Source: an uncultured Clostridia bacterium (GTDB lineage Bacteria; Bacillota; Clostridia; Lachnospirales; Cellulosilyticaceae). Taken from it: DNA of 64,000 nt. Each line of letters opens with the position of its first letter. Positions within the stretch are counted from its first letter, which is position 1. A program made the position numbers and the translations under genes. Where the stretch lies: positions 1 through 64,000 of the forward strand of contig CAKZUB010000022.1 in NCBI GenBank assembly GCA_937921505.1. Direction: 5' to 3'. Of this stretch, positions 27,835 to 35,795 are shown one piece after another. Under the pieces are notes generated by a model. That model saw only the letters and a program-made list of their open reading frames with translations, was not told where the DNA came from and made no database searches.

Positions 27835-30206
27835 TATTTAATGTACTTTCCAGCTGGACACTCTTGTGCACAAGGTTCAATAATTGTATCTATCTGACAA
27901 GGATACAAATAACCTCTTACTTGGAGTGGGTCTTTATTATTTAAGACTTCCTTAGCATATTCATCTGTGATCTTCTCTGGTATAGGCAAATTAGGTTTAT
28001 CCCAACCAATTGTACTTGGTCCTTCAGCTCCTACCATCCCTAGCGAACGTGCCCATTGACATTTATCTTCATGTCTTGCATATGTATTATATTTTACATC
28101 GTTTGATATCTCTATTGTATCACACTTTTCTTTACATAGTGCTCCTGTTGGACATCCCTTGGCACACTCCCCACAGTCAATGCATAGTTTTTCTGTAGTA
28201 TAATTGTCTGTCTCACTTATATCTGCTTCTGTAACTATAAAAACAAATTTTTGATGTGGCCCATAGCCAGGAGTCAGAAGAAGTCCGCTATTTCCAATTT
28301 CGCCAAGTCCCGCAGCTGCTGCAAGTGGTGCATTAGCTCTTTGATCTGGGTGTCCAAGCTTAGCCCATGAAAATTCCCAATACGGAGCTACCGTTCTAAA
28401 AGAACTCATCGTTGCATCTGCCAGTGGTAATGACTGATAACCTTTTTCCTTTAACCACTGTGTTAAATCACTTGCTGACCACAATAGCTCTCGTAATGTT
28501 TGATATTGAAGATAGCTATAGCTTGTCGCACATTCCGCCTCTTGTTTATTAGCAAGTTCTGCAACGTACCTTGGAATTCCTGTCATTAAAACAATAACAC
28601 TTTTAGCATGAGGTAATATTTTTTTCATATTCATGATATCTGGCAAATAACTTAATTTATCTACTGATACTACGCCTACTCTATCTACTTGCTCTAGTAT
28701 AGAGAGACTTTTTATTTCATCTACTTTCTTTTCTTGTTCTATTGTATTAAAGGTTTGTTTAATGTCTTCAAGCTCTACATTACATATGACTGAACAAGTA
28801 ATAGCACTAATCTCATTTTCTTTTTTATCACTTTGTCCTTGTTGTCCTGCAGTCATAGATTGTTGTTCTCTCTGAACGCCAGTTTTTTCATTAGCCGCTA
28901 CTTTATATCTTACTTGCCTTGACAGAGCAACTTCTCCTTCTGAAAGCGTATACGTATTAACCTTTTCTTCTTTTCCTTCAAAAAACTCTGGTATAGAATC
29001 TCCAAGAGACATCCAATCCTGCATCGCTTCATATCCCATGTTATCTAAATAAGAGGCTACATCATAAGCGGCGATACTTAGTCTAACTTTTGTAGAGGCT
29101 TTAATATAATCTTCATTATCAACAAGTGGATCTATTCCTTTTGTAAATGTCGGAATACTCCTTCCCATAGAAATAACCCAAGAAAAGTTTTGCTTCATTT
29201 CATCTATAGGATATCCATGAGATAGTTTCATATCCTTAGCCTTAAACTCACTTAGCGGACGAATATCTATCTTTTCTACACCATTTTTTCGTGCTATTTT
29301 TAATATATTTTCGAGTATTTCTTGTTTTGATAAATCAAATTTATCTTTTTTTCTTCTAGGTGCTGTACTATAAGACTTATCCCAATAACGTACTGGTTTC
29401 GCCATACAATATCTAAAACAACTTCCAAACTCTCCTCCAACTCTAGGAATACCTGCTTCATCAGCTTTATGTAAATCTTGTTCTGTCCGTATATCAAAGT
29501 CTTTAAGCTTATCCATGTCAAAAGCAAACTGCTCTCCCCATAGACATCTCCAGCGATTTAGTTTTGCATATTCATAAGTCTTATCTTTAATTTGAACAAT
29601 ATCTGTCCCAGGCTCTATTAAATTTTCTTTTGCATAGTTATTGCCAGGACAATGTTTTGCACACATTCTACATTTATCACATAATTTTTCTCCATCATAC
29701 AATGAATCTGCTTCTAGCTCGGCTGTCGTAATAACTGAAATGAGTCTTTGTCTTGGACCAAATTTTTCAGACATAAACATATTGTTAAGTCCAAATTCTC
29801 CCATGCCAGCAGCAACAGCTGCATGCCTATGTGAAAAGGATGCTGTATTTGTCGAATCGATCTCTTTATAAGGTCTATGTCTCCAAAAACCTGTACAAGA
29901 GTAAGGCACTGCCATCTCACCTTTTATTTCAATAAACTTTGCCATCCTTCTGCTGATAGTATCAAGTTTAGGTATCATACCAATCTGAAAAGGTCCAGCA
30001 TAATTACTATTTGGAAGACCACCCCACTCAACTGATGCATCTGGATGATGAATACCCATTACAACAACAGACTTCGCCCCTGGTAAATGGGCTTGTGGTG
30101 ATAGCTTAGCCGGAGCATTCTCCCACCGATCTACCGATGCTATACCTACAATATCTGCACCGAGTCTTCTGGCCTCTTCTTTGATTAATTGCGTAAAACT
30201 ACTCAT
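27834..30206 (-). CDS. QueG/reductive-dehalogenase-like Fe-S protein with three copies of the fold
   Basis: The function of this 790-residue protein is unknown. Its modules resemble the cobalamin-binding, [4Fe-4S]-carrying family of epoxyqueuosine reductase and respiratory reductive dehalogenases. Module 1 (about 1-290) has LGADIVGIASVDRWENAP, AVAAGMGEFGLNNMFM, FGPRQRLISVITTAELEAD and the cluster CDKCRMCAKHCPG (Cys176-186). The middle (about 290-420) is a degenerate half copy with WVISMGRSIP and AAYDVASYLDNMGYEAM and no cysteine cluster. Module 3 (about 500-790) has AGLGEIGNSGLLLTPGYGPHQKFVFIVTEADI split around CIDCGECAKGCP and a final CAQEC. No signal peptide is seen, so it is cytoplasmic. 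It is divergent from the IclR gene and shares its control region. Confidence 0.75.
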   Translation of the reverse strand: MSSFTQLIKEEARRLGADIVGIASVDRWENAPAKLSPQAHLPGAKSVVVMGIHHPDASVEWGGLPNSNYAGPFQIGMIPKLDTISRRMAKFIEIKGEMAVPYSCTGFWRHRPYKEIDSTNTASFSHRHAAVAAGMGEFGLNNMFMSEKFGPRQRLISVITTAELEADSLYDGEKLCDKCRMCAKHCPGNNYAKENLIEPGTDIVQIKDKTYEYAKLNRWRCLWGEQFAFDMDKLKDFDIRTEQDLHKADEAGIPRVGGEFGSCFRYCMAKPVRYWDKSYSTAPRRKKDKFDLSKQEILENILKIARKNGVEKIDIRPLSEFKAKDMKLSHGYPIDEMKQNFSWVISMGRSIPTFTKGIDPLVDNEDYIKASTKVRLSIAAYDVASYLDNMGYEAMQDWMSLGDSIPEFFEGKEEKVNTYTLSEGEVALSRQVRYKVAANEKTGVQREQQSMTAGQQGQSDKKENEISAITCSVICNVELEDIKQTFNTIEQEKKVDEIKSLSILEQVDRVGVVSVDKLSYLPDIMNMKKILPHAKSVIVLMTGIPRYVAELANKQEAECATSYSYLQYQTLRELLWSASDLTQWLKEKGYQSLPLADATMSSFRTVAPYWEFSWAKLGHPDQRANAPLAAAAGLGEIGNSGLLLTPGYGPHQKFVFIVTEADISETDNYTTEKLCIDCGECAKGCPTGALCKEKCDTIEISNDVKYNTYARHEDKCQWARSLGMVGAEGPSTIGWDKPNLPIPEKITDEYAKEVLNNKDPLQVRGYLYPCQIDTIIEPCAQECPAGKYIK

Positions 30207-30245
30207 ATTTTACACTCTCCCTTTTAAAATTAATGAGTTAACATG

Positions 30246-30315
30246 AAGCGAAGCATTAATTGCTATAATAGCAATTACTTATTATATTGCTATTATAGCA
30301 ATTAATGCTTCGCTT
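30246..30315. promoter_or_regulatory. 30-bp perfect inverted repeat with embedded consensus promoter
   Basis: The arms 30246-30275 and 30286-30315 are exact reverse complements, separated by 10 bases. Each arm contains the smaller near-palindrome TTGCTATAATAGCAA. On the minus strand TTGACA (30315-30320) and TATAAT (30292-30297) are exactly 17 bases apart, a consensus sigma-A promoter for the 790-residue Fe-S gene. A mirror TATAAT on the plus strand is at 30264-30269 with a weak -35. The layout suggests an operator, most likely for the adjacent IclR protein, overlapping the promoter. Confidence 0.8.
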
Positions 30316-30345
30316 GTCAACTTTATTCTATTACTTATTTCTTTA

Positions 30346-30374
30346 TTGACATTTTATCTATTAGTTAGGATAAT
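30346..30374 (+). promoter_or_regulatory. Promoter of the IclR gene
   Basis: TTGACA (30346-30351), a 17-base spacer and GATAAT (30369-30374). The ATG at 30381 is only 7 bases after the -10 box, so RNA would start at or next to the start codon, implying a leaderless message. Confidence 0.65.
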
Positions 30375-30380
30375 ATTCTT

Positions 30381-31097
30381 ATGAAACCATATCAACCAAA
30401 CGAAAGCTTAATGGATGGCATAAAAATATTACAGGCACTTGCAGGCAGTAAAGATCCTGTATCGTGCACTCAGCTCTCAAAAGATCTACAAATAGAAATT
30501 ACCCGGGTTAATAGAATACTTAAGACTTTTGCGCATATAGGGATTACACACAGAACAAGTTCAAGAAAGTATATCCCCGGATCTGGTCTACATGTACTTG
30601 GCGCACAAAGTATTTATGGGTCAGGGTTACTGCAATCTTCTATAAAAACATTAAGGAGGCTTACAGAATTAAATTTAGTAGTTGGAATGGGCGTCTTATG
30701 GATGGACAAAGTGTCTTTTATTTTCCACTGGGAACCAGGTATTGACTTTGAAGATGCAATAGGCAGAGTATCGCTTCAGCCTGCAACTATATCAGGAATA
30801 GGCATGGTTTTGCTCGCTCAAAAAACCGATCAGGATATTACTAAGCTCTATCAGAAAAAAGATATTCCCGGATACGGAAATGATTTGGGTAAATTACTAG
30901 CAGACATTTCCCAAATTAGAGAACAAGGATATAGTAGGGTTCTTAATAATCCAAGTAAGCTTAACATTGCAGTTAATATCGGCAGTCCTGGCTATGCCGC
31001 TATAGCACTTGCAGGCGATATAGATGATACAAACGAACAACTGTATGTTGACAAGTTAAAACAAGCTGTACAAATAATAGAAAAAGCTCCTTCTTGA
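30381..31097 (+). CDS. IclR-family transcriptional regulator
   Basis: This 238-residue regulator has an N-terminal winged helix-turn-helix (about residues 8-65: GIKILQALAG, VSCTQLSKDLQIEITRVNRI, RKYIPGSGL). Its C-terminal IclR effector domain (about 75-235) has ISGIGMVLLAQ, ISQIREQGYSRVLNN and GYAAIALAG. It is divergent from the 790-residue Fe-S gene and convergent with the U32 gene, so it is the natural regulator of this redox island. No clear ribosome site precedes the ATG, in line with a leaderless transcript; an in-frame ATG at 30411 is an alternative start. The effector is unknown. Confidence 0.88.
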   Translation: MKPYQPNESLMDGIKILQALAGSKDPVSCTQLSKDLQIEITRVNRILKTFAHIGITHRTSSRKYIPGSGLHVLGAQSIYGSGLLQSSIKTLRRLTELNLVVGMGVLWMDKVSFIFHWEPGIDFEDAIGRVSLQPATISGIGMVLLAQKTDQDITKLYQKKDIPGYGNDLGKLLADISQIREQGYSRVLNNPSKLNIAVNIGSPGYAAIALAGDIDDTNEQLYVDKLKQAVQIIEKAPS

Positions 31098-31140
31098 CGC
31101 AGTTGATTTTTATAATCATCAGCGTCAAAAAGGAGCTTTT
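31082..31140. terminator. Bidirectional terminator between IclR and U32 genes
   Basis: The arms 31082-31100 and 31122-31140 pair over AAAAGCTCCTT and TTGACGC with one mismatch. Runs of A and T at the ends serve both strands. The IclR stop codon lies inside the left arm. Confidence 0.85.
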
Positions 31141-31145
31141 AGTTT

Positions 31146-32189
31146 CTACTGTACATACACTGCATTTAAATCATTTATATCTACTAATACCTTTCCAAGT
31201 GTTTCACTGCAGTAGTTGCAGCTTTCGCAGTCTTTATTACACCCACTTGTTACTTCAAACCAATCTTCTGGGAAAAGTGTATTATCTATAATATAATCCC
31301 CAAATATCTTGGAATAACCAGGTTCTGTTAAGTCTAGCATATTACCTTTAAACTTTTGTCTTACATAAGCCGCTAGTACTTTTCTAGGATTTGAATGCAT
31401 ACGGGTAGCTAATTTTACTGTATTAAAATAAGGTGCATACTGCTCTATATCTTCAGGTCTAATCCATGAATTTTGTAAAAAGGATACCCAGTTTCTTTTT
31501 TTCTCCATATAATCCCAACAAGGACTAGGATTTTTAAGCTCTACATTTTCGTTTTTTACAATTTCTGATTCATGAGCCACTAGGTTGTCATGATAGGTTT
31601 GGTTTGAGCAGAAATTCAAACAGCCACTATTGGCAAGCAAATGTAGTTTTTTGTTATGTTTACTGCACCATTCATGTAAGGTCTTAATTCTTTTAAAGTC
31701 CCGATTAAACTCTCTTTGCATATAAAACCCATCAAAATTTTCAGATAAATAATCCATCCCTTTAACTGTTCCAACCCTCATATTAACTGATGCTCTTATT
31801 TCAATGTGTGGAAATGTTTCTTTAACTACTTTTGCTACAAATGGTGAAGTTGTCGTAATTGTATCTAATCCAAGTTTACTGTCTAAATCCCCTACTAATT
31901 CTTTTATTTCATTTTGAAATGCAATGGATATAGATTTATCACCATAACAATTAGAGTTGTAAAGTAAGACCAATTTAATACCTAAGTTTTTGAGTGTTCT
32001 TAGTTCCTCTTCTAGTATACCCTTAACATATTCCATATTGTTTTGTTCTAAAATCCCAAGTGGCGTTCTGCCACTTGCAGCTCCCGGCCAAGCAAAATAT
32101 ACTTCTTCTATATGTTCTACATAGTCAGTAGCTATTGATGTTATTGAATCATATTCATCTGGCAGCTGATATCCTATTGAAAATTTCAT
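31146..32189 (-). CDS. U32-family (YegQ/UbiU-like) Fe-S protein
   Basis: This 347-residue protein has the U32 'collagenase-like' fold. I start it at 32189 (MKFSIGYQLP), seven bases after AAGGGG. Seen in sequence: a TIM-barrel-like N-terminal half (LVLLYNSNCYGD, IEIRASVNMRVGT, FDGFYMQREFNRD), LANSGCLNFCSNQTYHDN, PCWDYM, and a C-terminal cysteine cluster CNKDCESCNYC at residues 317-327. Several U32 members (UbiU/UbiV, RlhA, TrhP) are now known as Fe-S or hydroxylation proteins and not proteases, and the cysteines favour that reading. It follows the 337-residue QueG-like gene by 54 bases and is probably in the same transcript. Confidence 0.75.
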   Translation of the reverse strand: MKFSIGYQLPDEYDSITSIATDYVEHIEEVYFAWPGAASGRTPLGILEQNNMEYVKGILEEELRTLKNLGIKLVLLYNSNCYGDKSISIAFQNEIKELVGDLDSKLGLDTITTTSPFVAKVVKETFPHIEIRASVNMRVGTVKGMDYLSENFDGFYMQREFNRDFKRIKTLHEWCSKHNKKLHLLANSGCLNFCSNQTYHDNLVAHESEIVKNENVELKNPSPCWDYMEKKRNWVSFLQNSWIRPEDIEQYAPYFNTVKLATRMHSNPRKVLAAYVRQKFKGNMLDLTEPGYSKIFGDYIIDNTLFPEDWFEVTSGCNKDCESCNYCSETLGKVLVDINDLNAVYVQ

Positions 32190-32243
32190 TTTTATACCCC
32201 TTTCATATCGCAAGCTTTGCTTGTGTACTGACATAATTCAGCC

Positions 32244-33257
32244 TTATTCTCCACCGCCCTCAATAAGTCTATGTTTAGATCTTACTTCTTGACCTACATG
32301 CTTAGATCTATCTATACCCCAAGGTTTCTGTGTACGGAATTTGTTTACAAACTTTTTAGTTAGACGTCCTGTTTGTTCTAGATGCACATAACAATCTCTC
32401 ATACAACCTCTTGCGCCTTCTATTGCAGGATTATGCCCATATAGTTTAGGATAGCCACACCACTCATCTAATTGTGGTCTTCCACAATAGGTTGATTGAC
32501 ATTCTTCTAGTTTTGCATCTGATGTAAGGAATGGATTGTGTTCTGCAACACCACCTCTATAATTAACTGAACACTTGAGCCAATCTAGTTTTGCGTATTC
32601 ACATTTGTGTCCTGCTATTGTAATGCTTTCTGTTTCAGTCATAGATATCGCACCACTACAGCCTCTAGCACAAAGTTTACATTTATCACATATTTCTCCT
32701 TCATATATTGGATCCGCTTCAAGCTCCGCATCTGTAAGAAGTACTACAAACCTTTGTAGTGGTCCAAACTCTGGTGTTAAAAATACTTTACTATAACCAA
32801 ATTCACCCATGCCTGCTGCATAAGCTGCTACTCTAAAATCAACTAATACATCAGGGTTTGGAAGGCCTTCTCTTACAGGCAAACTTCTTCCTGGATCATG
32901 TTCTTGTGTTTCAAATGGAATATTAGGACAAGGATAGATGTTGGGGACTGGTGCACATTCATAACCATGATCTTCAATATAGCAAGTAAGCTCTCTCATT
33001 ACTATTGGAGAATATATTTGATTAATCCCGCCATATCCCATCGCTGTATAGGCTGCAAAATATGTCCCTTCTTCAATTCCCCTTAGATAACCTCTTGGAA
33101 TTCTAAATGCAAGAACAATACAACTCTTTGCTGCTGGAAATATATATCTTGGATCCTGCTCCATAGGCGCTCCTTCAAATCTGCTCATAGGTGAAATCCC
33201 TACTAAATCTGCTCCTAGTTGCTTCGCATAATTTTTTACCTTTTCTGCTGTTAACAT
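32244..33257 (-). CDS. QueG/reductive-dehalogenase-like Fe-S protein, single module
   Basis: This 337-residue protein is closely similar in layout to module 1 of the 790-residue protein. It shares AKQLGADLVGISPMSRFEGAP, AAKSCIVLAFRIPRG, YAAGMGEFGYSKVFLTPEFGPLQRF (written here as one block of two adjoining motifs) and TDAELEADPIYEGE, followed by the cluster CDKCKLCARGCSG. Further cysteines are in LKCSVN, CQSTYC, WCGYPK and GCMRDCY, enough for a second cluster. Note GCSG where most ferredoxin motifs have CP. There is no Tat signal, unlike respiratory dehalogenases. The QueG role in tRNA is unlikely given the duplication and context. Cobalamin binding is inferred from the family. Confidence 0.72.
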   Translation of the reverse strand: MLTAEKVKNYAKQLGADLVGISPMSRFEGAPMEQDPRYIFPAAKSCIVLAFRIPRGYLRGIEEGTYFAAYTAMGYGGINQIYSPIVMRELTCYIEDHGYECAPVPNIYPCPNIPFETQEHDPGRSLPVREGLPNPDVLVDFRVAAYAAGMGEFGYSKVFLTPEFGPLQRFVVLLTDAELEADPIYEGEICDKCKLCARGCSGAISMTETESITIAGHKCEYAKLDWLKCSVNYRGGVAEHNPFLTSDAKLEECQSTYCGRPQLDEWCGYPKLYGHNPAIEGARGCMRDCYVHLEQTGRLTKKFVNKFRTQKPWGIDRSKHVGQEVRSKHRLIEGGGE

Positions 33258-33412
33258 CTTATTGCCCCCTTGAGATATTTTATATTTAAATTGTAATCTA
33301 TCTACAAGCTATATACCATCGATTATTGAGTAATAAATATGGACTTTTGCGTTATTTATGGTATAATCCATTTAGATAATCTTATCGTTATAATTTAAAA
33401 GGAGTTATCCTT

Positions 33413-34234
33413 ATGGACTATAGAAAAAACGTTGAAAATACTTTTAACTTTTTAGGACCAACAGATTTAAACATGTATTACTGCGGTTATAAAGCTAATC
33501 TTCCACTACATTCCTATGGCCCTGCTATGCGTGATCATTATTTAATTGTCTATACCCGAAAAGGCAGCGGCGTATTTAAGATAAAAGACACGGTCCACAC
33601 CATTACCAATAAATGTATTTTTGTGATTTTCCCACACCATGAAGTTTTCTATCAAGCTGATTCTATTGACCCTTGGGAAAATATCTGGTTGGGCGTGTAT
33701 GGTACTCTTATTCCTTCCTACTTAGATAACTTAGGCCTTTCTCCTGATTCCCCCATTTTCTCCATGGCTAGCCCAGATATTATCGAAAATACTCTCAAAT
33801 CTATTTTAGACCTTTCACAAACTAACACGATAAGTGATAAAATGAACTGCATAAGTCTGCTCCACCACTTTTTTTCTATTCTATCTAAAGATTTGAATCT
33901 TAGAGATAAATGTTTTTCTAAAAAACAGTACATTGAACTTGCGCTCAATTTTATAAATTATAATTATGACAGGGGTATTTCATCTATTGATATTTCTGAG
34001 CACCTAAGTCTCGATCGTAGTTATTTTTCTAAAATTTTCAAAGAAGAAACTCACATTACACCAACTGACTATCTTAATAATCTTAGAATTAAAAAAGCTT
34101 GTACCCTTCTTAAAGATACAAGCCTATCTGTACAAACTATTAGTTACTCTATTGGTATTTATGACCAGTTCTATTTTTCACGTCTTTTTAAGAATATTAT
34201 TGGATGCACTCCCTCTTATTATAGAAAACGATAA
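33413..34234 (+). CDS. AraC-family transcriptional regulator
   Basis: This 273-residue regulator has an N-terminal cupin-like sugar-sensing domain (about 10-150; YGPAMRDHYLIVYTRKGSG) and two C-terminal AraC helix-turn-helices (about 170-273; ISSIDISEHLSLDRSYFSKIFK and QTISYSIGIYDQFYFSRLFK). It is divergent from the QueG-like gene and convergent with the YesN-type gene, 16 bases away. A likely promoter has TATAAT in GGTATAATCC about 60 bases upstream of the start. Its target could be either the redox genes or the sugar genes on either side. Confidence 0.9.
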   Translation: MDYRKNVENTFNFLGPTDLNMYYCGYKANLPLHSYGPAMRDHYLIVYTRKGSGVFKIKDTVHTITNKCIFVIFPHHEVFYQADSIDPWENIWLGVYGTLIPSYLDNLGLSPDSPIFSMASPDIIENTLKSILDLSQTNTISDKMNCISLLHHFFSILSKDLNLRDKCFSKKQYIELALNFINYNYDRGISSIDISEHLSLDRSYFSKIFKEETHITPTDYLNNLRIKKACTLLKDTSLSVQTISYSIGIYDQFYFSRLFKNIIGCTPSYYRKR

Positions 34235-34250
34235 TACAGATGAGTCTTCA

Positions 34251-35780
34251 TTATTTTTCTCTATAATCATAAGGTGATTGTCCTGTGGCCTTTTTAAATA
34301 TTCTACTGAAATAATGAGTATTTTCATACCCTATCATTTCAGCAATTTCATAAACTTTATAATGTGTGTTTTTTAGAAGTTCTTTTGCTTTATCTATCTT
34401 TAAACTGGTCACATAGCTTATAAAAGTTTGTCCTGTCTCTTTACAAAACAGTCTGCTAAAATAACTTGATGAAAGACTCACATATTGAGCGACATCCTCT
34501 AATGAAGGATTGTCTTTATAGTGTTTATTAATATAGTGTTTAGCTTTCATAATTATTCTCTTGCTATCGTCCTCATTTCCGATAGCAAGCATTACAGCAT
34601 TGTTAAGTTTATTAACCCACTCCAATACATCTTCTATATGCCTCATTTGTTTGACTTCTCTATAGGGGTCTGTGCCTTCCCAAATAGTATCTGTATTGAT
34701 GTTATTTTTTTTTGCAAAAGTATTAACTATAAAAATCATGGTATCACATATTCTATCCACACGATTATAGACTAAACTATCTATAGGCTTAAGTAATTCG
34801 TACATATTCTTAAATGACTGGTTAATTGAATGAATATCATACTTTCTAAAAGCGCTTTCAAGCTCTTGAAGTTCTTTTTCTAGCGGGATATATCCAAACT
34901 TCTTATTGTCTGATGTACTATCTGCAATAACATAAGAATAAGCCTTAGATAGTTCTTTAAAATCATTAAATAAGTAACTTTTATAAATATTCACACTTAA
35001 GTTAACTACATTTTTAAGTAGTATTTCTATATTTTTAGTTAGTCTAGATATATAGTGCTCACTACTTTGATTAAGAGATAGAGCCATTAAAATCCCCTGA
35101 TCTATATCGATCACTTCACCACACCCATATTCACTGATAAGCTTTTTGATAATATCTATCGTTGTAGTTTTAATCATTTTATTCGTTTTATAAGCATCAT
35201 CTTCACTACATACTCTTATCATAATACATATAAGATTTTCAGGTTTAAGATTGATTCCGAGCATTTGTATACGATCTTGTATTTCTTCTGTATTAGTAAT
35301 GATGCCATTTAGGCAGTCTTGAAGAAATGCTTTAGAAAGATTAGATATATTGGCTTTATATAAACTTTCCTGGCTATCCGTATTACTTCTTTTATACGCT
35401 TCCTTCTCTATTTTTTCTTTTACACTTTCAAGTGTGCTTAATAGGGTTTCTGATTCCATTTCAAGCTTAAGTATATAATCTTCTGCCCCTAGTTTGAGCG
35501 CCTCTCTTACATATTCAAATTCATCATATGAGCTTAACATGATAAACTTAATACCTAACTCTTCTTTTTTTATCATTTTAATAAGCTCAATACCATTTAC
35601 TACCGGCATTTTTATATCAGATATTATAATATCTGGTAATACTCTGCGAGCTTCGTCAAATGCTTTTTGACCATTTTCACATTCCCCTACTATCTCATAA
35701 CCATAGGCATTCCAATCCAGTAAGGATCGTATGCCTATTCTTGCTAATAGCTCATCATCTACAATAAGTATCTTAAGCAT
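34251..35780 (-). CDS. YesN-type response regulator (REC-AraC)
   Basis: This is the response regulator of a YesM/YesN two-component system, 509 residues. The receiver domain (1-120) has the phosphorylated Asp55 in IIISDIKMP and the conserved DDE at 8-10. A long middle region (about 130-400) of unknown detail leads to an AraC-type DNA-binding domain (about 405-509; LEDVAQYVSLSSSYFSRLFCKE and ATGQSPYDYR). It lies 15 bases after its kinase. Such pairs usually control ABC importers and glycosidases for plant polysaccharides, matching the GH105-like enzyme in the same operon. Confidence 0.92.
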   Translation of the reverse strand: MLKILIVDDELLARIGIRSLLDWNAYGYEIVGECENGQKAFDEARRVLPDIIISDIKMPVVNGIELIKMIKKEELGIKFIMLSSYDEFEYVREALKLGAEDYILKLEMESETLLSTLESVKEKIEKEAYKRSNTDSQESLYKANISNLSKAFLQDCLNGIITNTEEIQDRIQMLGINLKPENLICIMIRVCSEDDAYKTNKMIKTTTIDIIKKLISEYGCGEVIDIDQGILMALSLNQSSEHYISRLTKNIEILLKNVVNLSVNIYKSYLFNDFKELSKAYSYVIADSTSDNKKFGYIPLEKELQELESAFRKYDIHSINQSFKNMYELLKPIDSLVYNRVDRICDTMIFIVNTFAKKNNINTDTIWEGTDPYREVKQMRHIEDVLEWVNKLNNAVMLAIGNEDDSKRIIMKAKHYINKHYKDNPSLEDVAQYVSLSSSYFSRLFCKETGQTFISYVTSLKIDKAKELLKNTHYKVYEIAEMIGYENTHYFSRIFKKATGQSPYDYREK

Positions 35781-35795
35781 TAGATCACCTTATTT

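Noticed and set aside
30246..30315. MITE or transposon end explanation for the 30-bp inverted repeat
   Set aside because: An exact consensus promoter and operator-like palindromes inside the arms explain it better; no target-site duplication was seen. Not fully excluded.
31146..32189. Calling the U32 protein a collagenase-like protease
   Set aside because: The cysteine cluster and lack of secretion signal fit the Fe-S U32 proteins better; protease activity is not supported by anything in the sequence.
32244..33257. Calling the QueG-like proteins epoxyqueuosine reductase
   Set aside because: There are two paralogues, one with three modules, no queuosine genes nearby, and extra cysteines not typical of QueG.
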